Source: an uncultured Bacteriovoracaceae bacterium (lineage in GTDB: Bacteria > Bdellovibrionota > Bacteriovoracia > Bacteriovoracales > Bacteriovoracaceae). Taken from it: 48,766 bases of DNA. The stretch is taken from the NCBI GenBank assembly GCA_950054155.1, contig CATLOT010000030.1:1-48766 (forward strand), written 5' to 3'. Under the pieces are notes generated by a model. The model ran no database searches. It was not told the DNA's origin and saw only the letters and a program-made list of their open reading frames with translations. The translations under genes were made by a program, and so were the position numbers. The stretch's first letter is position 1. The number at the start of each line of letters is the position of its first letter. This document shows, piece by piece, positions 24,598 through 34,100 of the stretch.

Positions 24598-25227
24598 CTA
24601 GCTGCGAAGAAGTTCGTCAGCCTCTTTAGCAAGTTTCTGCTCGTCAGTAAGAGGTTGATTTTCCTTAGCTTCTTCACCTTCAGCTGTTTCACCAGCTTCT
24701 TTAGCAGCTGCGTCAGCTTCTGCTTTAGCAGCTTTCTTCTTCGCTGCAGCTTCAGCTTTCTTCTTAAGCTCTTCAGCTTGCTTAGGATCCATCTCTACCT
24801 TTACGCCAAACTCAGCTTCAACGCCGTTGAAAAGCTTTGCTTTAACAGTGTAAGAACCAACCGCTTTGATAGGGTTGTCTACAGAGAGAACTCTTTTTTC
24901 AACTTCAATGCCTTTGTCAGCAAGAATCTTAGAAAGTTCAGTTGTTGTAACTGTTCCGAAAAGACGACCGTTTGAACCAACTTTCTTGATAAGATCAAGA
25001 TTGAGTCCATTGAGTTGCTTAGCAACTGCCTCAGCAGCTGACTTCTCTTCAGATACTTTCTTAGCAAGCATCTTATTATAGTGGTTCATCTGAGCCTTGT
25101 TAGAATCATCAGCAAGAACCGCTTTGTTATTTGGAATAAGGAAGTTTCTTGCGTGACCCGCAGAAACATTCACAACCTCACCAACATTTCCTAGTGAAGC
25201 TACCTTTTCAGTAAGAATAACCTTCAT
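24598..25227 (-). CDS. rplI: 50S ribosomal protein bL9 with C-terminal extension
   Basis: The first ~150 residues are bL9, a two-domain protein bound at the base of the L1 stalk: MKVILTEKVASLGNVGEVV, the NFLIPNNKA turn, a long connecting helix and a C-terminal domain with GSNGRLFGTVT. The protein is 209 residues, about 60 longer than usual. The extension starts as an Ala/Lys-rich helix and becomes acidic and Gln/Glu-rich (for example QPLTDEQKLAKEADELL). AAGGAGAT before the ATG supports the start. It follows the DUF2232 gene by 11 nt. Confidence 0.95.
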   Translation of the reverse strand: MKVILTEKVASLGNVGEVVNVSAGHARNFLIPNNKAVLADDSNKAQMNHYNKMLAKKVSEEKSAAEAVAKQLNGLNLDLIKKVGSNGRLFGTVTTTELSKILADKGIEVEKRVLSVDNPIKAVGSYTVKAKLFNGVEAEFGVKVEMDPKQAEELKKKAEAAAKKKAAKAEADAAAKEAGETAEGEEAKENQPLTDEQKLAKEADELLRS

Positions 25228-25238
25228 ATCGTATCTCC

Positions 25239-26297
25239 TTAAAAATTTTGTTCATCATTCTTTTTGTTAAAAAACCTGCGAAAATCGACCCACGTATCAA
25301 GCACCCCAACAAGGGCGAGAATTTGGTAGGCCATAAGACAGGCGAAAAAAATCGCCATCGTTCTTAAGAAACCAAAGAAATGCCAATAAGTAAGAAGCTC
25401 GCTTAAAATCCCAAATCCTTGAAAGAAGTAGAACACACCAAAGGCCATCAAACCGTTAAGTCCAATAACTTCAGCCCATGTTCCAAGAACTTCATAAGCA
25501 TGACCGACACAAAGAGCAAGAATACCCATAAGTGGCCAAACCAATGGAAATGGCATTTTAAGACCTGTCAGAGTTTTCACATCATAGGGATACTCATGAA
25601 ATGGCTTCCACAGTGGGGCCATTCTCAAGGTCACAAATGTTCCAACCCAAAAGCTAAGCATAACAACAACAAAAATAAATCCAGTTCCGTAATTTAAGAC
25701 AGGATCAACAACCAAACTAGGCTCTTTCATCACATCTTCAAGTTGGCGTAACTGCTCACCAGCAGCACCAACAGCGTTTACGAGACTCTCATGATATTGA
25801 GTCGCTGTTTTCTGAACATAAGGAGTCAGGATCCCGCGAAGGCCTCCTTCCCTTTGGAAGTTCAGTGTTAGAATCAATCCCATCATGACAAGAAAGACCG
25901 ACGCCCCATTAATGACAATCCCCTTAAGAGGATGATCTTTAGCACGCACGGTTCTTGAGATCAGGTAACCATAGATAAGAGCAAGAGGAAAAGTTCCAAG
26001 TGCACTTCCTTGATTAAATTGAATCTGAACCAGTAAGAAAGCGATAACGGTCCCCACGACTCCCATCATGAATGTCTTCATTTTTCCATAGAGAAGAAAG
26101 CTCATGGTGAAAGGAATAGAGGCAAAGAGCGCAAAAGGCTCAAGACTTGAAAATAAGAATGCAAGAACCCCAAGAAAGGCTAGCTTACTTGTATTCAACT
26201 GAGGAATCATCATCGCTCTAAGCTCTGACTCACCTTCGGGATTGAATCCCTTGGGCGCCTCATCTGAATGGTTGTTCTTATCTTCGTTATTCATCAT
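25239..26297 (-). CDS. DUF2232 family (YybS-like) membrane protein
   Basis: A 352-residue protein with about eight membrane segments after a polar N-terminal 35 residues. Its position between the bS18 and bL9 coding regions and its topology match DUF2232/YybS-type proteins, which occur in this neighbourhood in many bacteria. Function is unknown. The central loop (about 150-190) is helical and probably extracytoplasmic. The start has no good Shine-Dalgarno (ATG at 26297 or 26294). It is about 70 nt after the ribosomal fusion gene and 11 nt before rplI, clearly in the same operon. Confidence 0.75.
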   Translation of the reverse strand: MMNNEDKNNHSDEAPKGFNPEGESELRAMMIPQLNTSKLAFLGVLAFLFSSLEPFALFASIPFTMSFLLYGKMKTFMMGVVGTVIAFLLVQIQFNQGSALGTFPLALIYGYLISRTVRAKDHPLKGIVINGASVFLVMMGLILTLNFQREGGLRGILTPYVQKTATQYHESLVNAVGAAGEQLRQLEDVMKEPSLVVDPVLNYGTGFIFVVVMLSFWVGTFVTLRMAPLWKPFHEYPYDVKTLTGLKMPFPLVWPLMGILALCVGHAYEVLGTWAEVIGLNGLMAFGVFYFFQGFGILSELLTYWHFFGFLRTMAIFFACLMAYQILALVGVLDTWVDFRRFFNKKNDEQNF

Positions 26298-26365
26298 TTG
26301 TCGTTTATCGTTCTTTTCTTAGCAATTTTTTTAACAATTCTTCTTTTTATTAGCGCTATGGTTAA

Positions 26366-26989
26366 TTAAGCGCGAACTTCAGCTGTTCTGTTAGAAACGT
26401 AGCTTGCAACACCGATTTGACGAGCTCTTTTAATAGCAGTCGTTGCAAATCTTTGGTGCTTACGGCTTACACCTGTAATACGAGCTGGAGAAATTTTTCC
26501 AAACTCATTGATAAGCCATGTAAATGTCGCAGGATCTTTCCAGTTCGCTGTAACGTTATTTGCTTTGAAGTAACAAGATTTACGACGAGCAAATTTCTTA
26601 GGATTGTCAGACTCTTCATCACCTTCTTTCTCTGTAGCAGAACCTTTGTAAGTCTTAGAGAAAGGAGTTTTGTAAGCCTTAACAACAGCTTCACGGTCTT
26701 CATCTTCACCAAGAGCGATGAACATGTGACGAAGGTGAAAGTCGCTAATTTTAAGACGACGGATAAGTTCTTTGTTGTTTTCCGTGTTTGCCTTAAAGAT
26801 AAAATAAACAAAGTGACCTGCAGGTGTACCTTCTGTTGTAGGTTGTGCAAGGGTCATTTTTCCCCACTCATCTTCGATGAATACTTCACCGTCGTGAGCT
26901 TTTACTACTTCGTGAACCATTGCTTTAAGAGCAGCAACATCATTTTCAGTAGCTTCTGGTTTCGCCACTAGGGCCAACTCATAGATCAT
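26366..26989 (-). CDS. Fused ribosomal proteins bS6 and bS18
   Basis: One continuous 207-residue frame encodes both proteins. Residues 1-110 are bS6 (MIYELALVAKPEATENDVAA, then DEWGKMTLAQP, LRHMFIALGED). Residues about 111-129 are a charged linker (SATEKEGDEESDNP). Residues about 130-207 are bS18 (KKFARRKSCYFKANNVTANW, ISPARITGVSRKHQRFATTA, IKRARQIG). No in-frame ATG, GTG or TTG lies in the linker, so bS18 has no ordinary start of its own. The two proteins are direct contacts on the 30S platform, so a tethered pair is structurally plausible. AGGAGG 5 nt before the ATG at 26989 fixes the start; the frame is open 14 codons upstream but lacks a site. No ssb gene lies between, unlike in many bacteria. 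Confidence 0.95.
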   Translation of the reverse strand: MIYELALVAKPEATENDVAALKAMVHEVVKAHDGEVFIEDEWGKMTLAQPTTEGTPAGHFVYFIFKANTENNKELIRRLKISDFHLRHMFIALGEDEDREAVVKAYKTPFSKTYKGSATEKEGDEESDNPKKFARRKSCYFKANNVTANWKDPATFTWLINEFGKISPARITGVSRKHQRFATTAIKRARQIGVASYVSNRTAEVRA

Positions 26990-27001
26990 AAAAACCTCCT
27001 G

Positions 27002-27066
27002 GACTAAACGGCTAAAGGGCCCCATGCCCAATAGCGGGGTCTAGTGAATGTCAAAGTGCCGAAGTC
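27002..27066 (-). promoter_or_regulatory. Structured leader upstream of the bS6-bS18 gene
   Basis: On the minus strand GACTTCGGC (27066-27058) can pair with GCCGTTTAGTC (27012-27002) around an inner GC-rich hairpin (27041-27036 with 27023-27018). It ends just before the AGGAGG. Leaders bound by the S6:S18 complex are known in bacteria, so this is a candidate autoregulatory site. If the promoter at 27063-27091 is the only one, the outer 5' arm would not be transcribed. Confidence 0.35.
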
Positions 27067-27091
27067 TAACACCACGAGCCTCTTTTGACAA
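27063..27091 (-). promoter_or_regulatory. Promoter of the ribosomal protein operon
   Basis: TTGTCA (27091-27086), a 17-bp spacer and TAGACT (27068-27063) on the minus strand make a good sigma-70-type promoter. Transcription would start near 27056, about 67 nt before the bS6-bS18 start. The gene-free stretch 26990-27359 also holds a second, weaker AT-rich -10 (TATATA near 27125-27130) and, to its right, the unmarked upstream region of the plus-strand lipoprotein gene, where I see no clear promoter. Confidence 0.6.
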
Positions 27092-27359
27092 CGTCTTAAG
27101 CCTTTGATTACACGCCTTAGGCTTATATAAAATCAATCACTTAGATTGTCGCCACACTGTTTTTGCCTTTTGCCCAAAAACTGTCCAGAAGAATTGATAT
27201 CAAAATTTAATGCCACATCGCTCCAATCGAGGTTTCCCGATTTCAACTCTTTAAAGGAGCGATTTGGAATTTTTTGAAAAATCTGCTCTTCGACTACACT
27301 TCAAACTTGTGAAAGCGGTACGTCATCTCTCCTCATTAAAAACACACTTGGAGGTTACT

Positions 27360-28229
27360 ATGAAACGCTCATCTTTCTTTCTCACTTGCTTCTCTCTTCT
27401 TCTCTTTTCTTGCCAGCCGGAAGAGGAAATTACAAAAGACCCAGTGAGTGAACTTAATGCTCTCGTCAAACCCCTTGGTTTCATCGGTTTTCAAAATGCC
27501 ATGGATCGAGGTGAGCAAGGAACCCATACAGGAATCCTCGTCGGTGGTCGCCCTACTGCCCTTTCATACGTCGCAAACTTTGAAAGCTGCTTCCCTCAAA
27601 ATGATTTTTTGCCCCGATATCAAGATCGCGCCAATATCCAAAGGAAATACGATTATACTTTTCAAGGAAACCTCGGTTTTCTCACCTTAGGTATTCCCAT
27701 TGTATCTGCGGGCTTTGGCCTTCAAGAATCAATGAAGGTCAATCTTGAACTTGACGGACTTGTCATTGAGTATCTCGATTCAGTGGATGTAACGGATTGG
27801 TATCGTGAAGGAATGAGAGAGACTTGTCGGGACTACCTCAAGGAAGTTGGCTTTCTCATTCAAACCATTCACACTCAAAGTATGCGCCTCTCCATTCAAA
27901 GAGTCGGTGGCACTAATATTGGTCTCAATGCGGACAATGTTAATGACTTCTTTCAATTTGAAGCAGGTGTCGCCTGGGAGATTATTGATGGAAAGACGAT
28001 AGAAATCACTTCTCCTCATACACTCGGCTATCAAATTGCACTCATGAAGCCTGACGATCAAGGACAAGTTCTCTATCGTGCAATGAGCACTGAAGACGAC
28101 TCCTTTGTCTTTGAGGCTATTGGCTTTTCTGACTTCTTTAACCAAGACAATATTAGTCAGAACCCTGATTGTGAGCAAAAGGGGCCTTCAAGCCAAATCG
28201 ATCAGAGCCAGCATATTTTCTTAAACTAG
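27360..28229 (+). CDS. Predicted lipoprotein of unknown function
   Basis: The ATG at 27360 has a GGAGG 6 nt upstream and begins a lipoprotein signal (MKRSSFFLTCFSLLLFSC, lipobox L-F-S-C at residue 18). The frame is open 32 codons further up, but that would bury the signal. The mature part (about 270 residues) is mainly beta-like and acidic, with four cysteines (FESCFPQ, ETCRDY, NPDCEQ plus the lipid Cys). I recognise no domain. It stands alone, with a terminator right behind it and the ribosomal operon divergent on its left. Confidence 0.75.
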   Translation: MKRSSFFLTCFSLLLFSCQPEEEITKDPVSELNALVKPLGFIGFQNAMDRGEQGTHTGILVGGRPTALSYVANFESCFPQNDFLPRYQDRANIQRKYDYTFQGNLGFLTLGIPIVSAGFGLQESMKVNLELDGLVIEYLDSVDVTDWYREGMRETCRDYLKEVGFLIQTIHTQSMRLSIQRVGGTNIGLNADNVNDFFQFEAGVAWEIIDGKTIEITSPHTLGYQIALMKPDDQGQVLYRAMSTEDDSFVFEAIGFSDFFNQDNISQNPDCEQKGPSSQIDQSQHIFLN

Positions 28230-28236
28230 AAGAAAA

Positions 28237-28260
28237 GGGCCCTCTTAAGGAGGGCCACTT
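28237..28260. terminator. Bidirectional terminator between the lipoprotein and subtilase genes
   Basis: GGCCCTC (28238-28244) pairs with GAGGGCC (28250-28256) with a 5-nt loop. On the plus strand ACTTTTAA follows; on the minus strand CTTTTCTTCT follows. Both convergent genes end within 10 nt of it. Confidence 0.8.
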
Positions 28261-31146
28261 TTAATAAACGAGAGGGACTGTTTCGAGGGTCACTTCCCCC
28301 TGTCCTTTACGACAAAGCATCATGTAGTGAAAAGTACCATCAATCTTTTCGGGATTGAGGTAGACACAGAGATTTGGAATATCCACTGAAAAGCGAAGGG
28401 GGCGAATAAATCCTTCCTCCGTTTGGGCCATCGTGTAGAGACGATTGCCAAAGATCAAAGTGGAGTTAATAAATAATCCTGGTAAAGTGTCGCCCTCTTT
28501 CTTTAAGAGTATGGGGCTTAAGGTTTCAGAAAACTGAACACCCGGAAAAGAACTTTCTCTATTGATACGAAGACGTCCTTGTTCACCATTCTTCCCATAA
28601 GAACGGAGGTAGTAACGTGTTTCAATAAGTCTTGTCTTATTCTCATCATTGAAGGCACTGATAGAATTAAAGATGGGATCACTCCAGTTTTTTGTATCAA
28701 TAACAAGGGCTTCTCCTCTTTTCGTTTGCGGATTCCAAACATAGGAGCGAACCTGATCTCTCTTGAGGGCAGCAAGAAATTCAACATTTTCAGTCACTTC
28801 ACCAAAGTTCTCTCCACCAACACTTAGGAGTTCGCGTGTATTATTCCCAGCGAGAAGTCTCTCCGGAAAGAAAACCCTTTCAAAACTTAACTGGCCATTA
28901 ACAAAAGTATAGAGATAGTAGTCACGAGCAAATTCCTCACCGACAGAAACAAGACCACGGATGAGACCTAGTGCTCTATCTTTTTGACTCTGAGGAAAGG
29001 CTTCATCAAAGCTTACACTTTGCCACTCTTCAATAAAGAATTGCATTCTAAACGTATTGATGGCCTCAAGAGAGTTCACAACTCTTAAACGCATTTCACC
29101 ATTTTCCAAAGGCTCAAGAAAATACTGATGTTGGGCAATTGCCGTCTCGGGTACACGCTCAAGAATATCATCTGTATTATCCTCTTCAGGAAGACGGTAA
29201 GTCATTTTAAAGGTCGGAACAAGAAGGCTCCCTCCTTTAAAAGGAATGGAAATAAAAGCCGTTTCGCCAAGTTCATCATATTCAAGGGGAAAATTCTTAT
29301 AATTAAGAAGAGGAAAGAGAAATTTCTCCGTTTTATAATCTCCAGAGTCTTGTCCCAAAAGATAATTAAAAACGAGGCTCTTTTGATCTTCACTAATACC
29401 AAAGACAAGAAAATCAAGTTTTCCATCATCATTAAAATCTGCAAAGGAAACATTAGAGACTTCATGAAACTTTTCCATCTCCAGATTAAGTCTTCCCCAC
29501 TTCCCTTGTTTTCGCAAAAGAAAGGATAGAGTTGTCTTCTCTTCTGTTTGAAGACTAGGAACTTGAGCGTGGTATAGGGGAGCATTCGTTTCCTCAGAAG
29601 AAAAGCGCACCTTCTTCACGCGACTCACCTTACGAGCGCCCTCAATAAAGGTCAGTTCCGTGTCTTTGAAGCCTTCGATAGCCGAGACCTCATCAGCTCC
29701 CTCTCGCCCAAGGTCGCGAGAAAAGATAAGAGTTGTTTGGGTCACAGAGCTAAAGTCTGAAGACTTTAGTGCTACTGTCATAAGAAAATTACTGTCCTTA
29801 TTGAGATCAAGGAGCTTCCCTTTTATGAGAACACTTCTCTTTTGTCCCTCTTTCAAATCAACACTCTGTTCAGGAGCTTCAATAACAATATCACTGCGAT
29901 TAAAAGTCACCGAAACCTGGAGATCTTTAAAATCACCCATCAGCGATTCGATAGGCAGACTAAAGAAGAAACTTCCATCACGGCTTTTATAATTGAGATC
30001 AAGAAGCTCTTTAAAGTCTGGACTCGCAAAGTTCTTAGGCGCTGAGATCAGAGCCTTTTTCATGTCGACTAATCCATATTTTGAAAACTTCCCTTCAAAA
30101 ATACTTTCCTCACGATCACGACTTGAGCTAAAGAGCCTCGCCATGACTTCACGGATCGGCATTTGGGGATCAATTAATTTCAAGCTAGCAGCGATCCCTG
30201 CGATATAAGGAGAGGCCTGACTCGTTCCATTCTTCGTTTCATAGCCACGAATTCTTAGAATTCTTGATTCTACCGAGTCCTGAGGATAGGTTGAAACGAT
30301 AAACTCACCCGGTGCGAGAATATCAACCTTCCCTCCGTAATTTGAAAACTCTGTCACTGCGCCTGTATTATCAACAGCTCCAACACAAATGACTTTATCA
30401 ACGGTACAAGGGTATGTTGGCACTTGTTTATTATTATTTCCTGCAGCTGCGATAACGACGACGTTTCTCTGTGCCGCTAACGCGAGGGCCCTTTGCATTC
30501 GTGGCGTTTGCACAAGCTTCGGCCAACCAATAGACATATTAATTACATGAGCTCCCCGTTGAATGGCGTAAGCAATTCCATCGGCAAAGAGGTCCGTAAC
30601 GTAACGCTGATTATAGACAAAGCCAGAGATCTCATCGGAGAGGACTTTGACAGGAAGAATCTTTATACGCTCATCTGTTATTCCAGCAATCCCCTGTTTA
30701 TTTTGGGCAGTAGCTGCAATGATACCAGCGACGTGAGTTCCGTGGCCCATATCATCAGTAAGATCGAGATTTCGCTTTAAAATATTTATACCACTACAAG
30801 GCTTCGTTTTCGCATCTTCTTCTTTGGGGCATAGTTTCTTATCAAAGAATATTCTGTCCTTGATTTCCGGATGATTAACATCCAGGCCACTATCGAGAAC
30901 GGCAACAACAATTTCTCTATCGGCAGGAATATCGGGGGGTATGGATTTAAAATCCACATAATTAATATCCCTTCCTTTTATACCGACGATTTGGTCATAG
31001 GTAAGGTCACCACTACGGCGAGAAATCGTTTGCCCACTATTAGAGAGACCCCATTGTTTTTCAAAAAGAGTATCATTAAAGTCTTGTGCTTGAGTTCCTT
31101 GCCACAGTCCCGCGAGCAGCGAAAGGGGTAAGATTAAATTCTTCAT
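28261..31146 (-). CDS. Secreted subtilisin-like serine protease (S8) with large C-terminal region
   Basis: A 961-residue exported protease. After the signal peptide (MKNLILPLSLLAGLWQGTQA) comes a peptidase S8 domain (about 75-360). Its triad is D85 (AVLDSGLD), H135 (GHGTHVAG) and S309 (GTSQASP), with the oxyanion Asn in AAGNNNK (N237). There is no obvious I9 propeptide; only about 55 residues precede the domain. The remaining 600 residues are beta-rich and include an FG-GAP/VCBS-like repeat (SFADFNDDGKLDFLVFG). Its ATG overlaps the TAA of the upstream 1045-residue gene (TAATG), so translation of the pair is coupled. GGGAGAG precedes the start. It probably acts outside the cell or in the periplasm. 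Confidence 0.92.
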   Translation of the reverse strand: MKNLILPLSLLAGLWQGTQAQDFNDTLFEKQWGLSNSGQTISRRSGDLTYDQIVGIKGRDINYVDFKSIPPDIPADREIVVAVLDSGLDVNHPEIKDRIFFDKKLCPKEEDAKTKPCSGINILKRNLDLTDDMGHGTHVAGIIAATAQNKQGIAGITDERIKILPVKVLSDEISGFVYNQRYVTDLFADGIAYAIQRGAHVINMSIGWPKLVQTPRMQRALALAAQRNVVVIAAAGNNNKQVPTYPCTVDKVICVGAVDNTGAVTEFSNYGGKVDILAPGEFIVSTYPQDSVESRILRIRGYETKNGTSQASPYIAGIAASLKLIDPQMPIREVMARLFSSSRDREESIFEGKFSKYGLVDMKKALISAPKNFASPDFKELLDLNYKSRDGSFFFSLPIESLMGDFKDLQVSVTFNRSDIVIEAPEQSVDLKEGQKRSVLIKGKLLDLNKDSNFLMTVALKSSDFSSVTQTTLIFSRDLGREGADEVSAIEGFKDTELTFIEGARKVSRVKKVRFSSEETNAPLYHAQVPSLQTEEKTTLSFLLRKQGKWGRLNLEMEKFHEVSNVSFADFNDDGKLDFLVFGISEDQKSLVFNYLLGQDSGDYKTEKFLFPLLNYKNFPLEYDELGETAFISIPFKGGSLLVPTFKMTYRLPEEDNTDDILERVPETAIAQHQYFLEPLENGEMRLRVVNSLEAINTFRMQFFIEEWQSVSFDEAFPQSQKDRALGLIRGLVSVGEEFARDYYLYTFVNGQLSFERVFFPERLLAGNNTRELLSVGGENFGEVTENVEFLAALKRDQVRSYVWNPQTKRGEALVIDTKNWSDPIFNSISAFNDENKTRLIETRYYLRSYGKNGEQGRLRINRESSFPGVQFSETLSPILLKKEGDTLPGLFINSTLIFGNRLYTMAQTEEGFIRPLRFSVDIPNLCVYLNPEKIDGTFHYMMLCRKGQGEVTLETVPLVY

Positions 31147-34100
31147 TATAAACTCTCCCTTATCCAAGACCCATTGAGTTCGCCACCTTGAATTCCGATA
31201 ATATCTCTTAAACGGTCAAGGGGACCATTCCAGTACTTACTGCGGACACGGCCAATAGTATTAGCCCGAATGGGAGCATTTAGAATTTCAGACTCTTTTC
31301 TGAATCCATTAATCGCCCCATGAACAAAAACATTTTCAACACCAACAATTTTTAAAAAGTCGTTAAACTCGAGATCCTTAACCATCTTCTTGGCCAAGTC
31401 GAGGGCACATTTTGATTTCTTCTTTGTACCTTTAGTTAATTTTGAGCACTCCCTCACCTTATCCATCAGACTCCCAAGGTTGCCACATTCAATGAGCGTG
31501 CGTGCTGTACGGATAACGCGATTTCGCCTTGAATTTCGACGACATTCATTCCATCGCTCCCTACCATAACGGCGCCCAAGATCTTCTAAGGTCTTCTGAG
31601 TCACGTTTTCAATATTAGAAATCCCTTTTTCGTAGATATTAGTACTCACACTAATTTCAAAGAGTTGAAGGGCTTGAGCATCATTCACACTCCCCACATT
31701 AAAAAGTGTTGTTCCGTACTTTGTGTTGAGCTCATCAATATAGCGCTGAAGTTTCTTCTTGCTTGCAGACCATCCCTCTCTCTTATCGGTAAGACCAATA
31801 AAGCGGTCCTTCAATTCACTTTTATTTTTTCTAGCTTCAAAGCGAGCACTCAGTGTTTCACTCACTCCAAAGATACTTTGCCCTGGATTTTGAAAACGAT
31901 TCACATCCAATTGAGGAGTGATAGGAAGGTCCTTAGAGATGTCTTTGAGGTAATAGTTTATTACGTCATAGACAAAGCTCTGATAGTTAATCCCAGATTG
32001 AGACTGACTTGTCAGGCTTACAAACTCATTACGTTGCTGCCCTGGAGTGGTAAGCACAATATCATTGTCCCCCTTGAGGTACTTTGCCTTCCACACCAAA
32101 AAAGAGAACTTCGTCGATTTATCAAGAAAGTCTCCTTCGACAATATAGGGTTTCTCTCTCACCTCAAGAAGTTCACTTGACCCCTCTTCAATAAGACTGC
32201 TCAATGCAATGGCATTAGAAAAGAGATCTGGGTTCTCGCTAACCTCGCCGTTAATATTAACCTGATGAAACCTTACTTTGTACTTCCCCTTAGTCCGCGA
32301 AGTATCAACTTTTACCACTGGAATATAGTGATCGATCCCTGCATTCAGACTAAGAGTATAGGTTCTTCCTTTATCTTCATAAACATGAATAGTACTGGGG
32401 TCCTTTCTATAGAGGTGTAGTCTTCTCACAACAGCGCCTTGGACACCCCCACCGAGGCTCACCCTTGTTTCCATCATATTAAGGCTACCATTTCCAAAGA
32501 CTCTTGGAGTAAGTCTATCAGTAATAAGAAGTGATTCGCCGACTCCCAATGTTTCGTTAATATCTGAAATAAATCCTTCAATCGCCTTTAGCCTTGGATC
32601 AACACCATCAGCATCGGGCTCACTATCTTGATTAGGGAGGTCCCCTAACTGAGAGAGAGTCTTTCTAAGGTCCCTCTTTAAAAGTGGGACCATGAGATTA
32701 CGATAAGGCTCTTTAAACGAAGCCTTTAGGGTTTTAACCGGCTTAAGGTGAGTATAAGTTCTAACAGCACTCACGGTTCCTGAAACACTTGCAACTGGCC
32801 ATGAAGGTAAGTTTTCAATCCCCATAATGCCACCAAGAGTAAGAGAAACTCCCACAGTATCGGCCAATTGAACCAAATTATCTGTCCCTAAGTAATTGCC
32901 AACGACAATATCACGATTGAGGATGAGCCCTCCGTTAACGACGGGACTAAACCAAGTCCCCACGCCAAATTCTTTAAATTCACCCGTTTCAACAAAGTGC
33001 TCAAGTCCTTCCTCAAACTGATCTTTGATAAACTCAAACTTTGCTTCAGTAGGATCAAAAACACTGAGTTTCTCATTAACGAGACTCATTAAATTAGTGA
33101 GAACGGAACTTTGAATTTTAGAAAAAACAAAGTACTCAAAATCTTTGAACGGCGATTCAGGTTGGCCATGAGCAAAGCGGCTGGCATAGCCATCCCAGTC
33201 CTCTTTAAGAAGACGACCTGATTCCACTTCTCCAGCGATATTAATATTTGTTTCAAAGGAAATACTCTCGGCATCCACTTCTAAAAGAGAGAGAAGAGAA
33301 TTTCTTCGACTTATGAGCTTTTCAATGAGAATTGCTTCAACAGGCTTAGGAAAGCCAGAGGCCTCGACCACTTCTTTCCAATCATCACGATTGAGCTTAG
33401 CTAAACGACGAGCAGCCCACCGTGCGTCCTCAATCGCAGTGTTCATATTGGCGTAAGTAAAGTGCGGCAGCACCACGCTTTCATTATCGACAAGACCCAC
33501 ATTCCAAGGAAGCTTATTAACAGACTCTCCAAGGTTGACCACAGCGTAAGGAATAAGGAGGGAGCGCAAGGTTCGACTAACAAGCCGTCTTTGAGGAACC
33601 CCCATCGCTACATTGTAATGGTCTGTTTCTTGAGGCATAAAAGCAACAACATCATTAAATGTTAGGGTCAGTTGCTCATCCGTTAATTCTTTATGATCAA
33701 AACCTAACCAGCGTGAAGGCGCTCCATAAGTAGCTTCGGGTAGTTCTCGAGATAGAAATTGATCTCTTTGTTCAATATTGTCGAATGTTACTTTTAACGA
33801 CTTTAAATACTTCATTGGAGCGATCTGATAACCCAATTTTCTTAAGAGGTTTCTTCTGAGTAATGTTGTATGAAGAGTCTTTTCCAGCAGAATCGTAAAC
33901 ACTCGATCACGACCTTCCTCTGGAAGCACGTTAAATCTCATGATCCCTTGATTTGAGGAAATTGACCCTTTAAAGAGATATTCTTTCGATTCATCAATGG
34001 GGATTTCATCCCAGGCGGGATTGAGCACATTTTCGATACGGTTTTTCCACGTTACTGACTCCATAGGGTCGAGCAAGGAAAGATCCACTTTTTCATTTTG

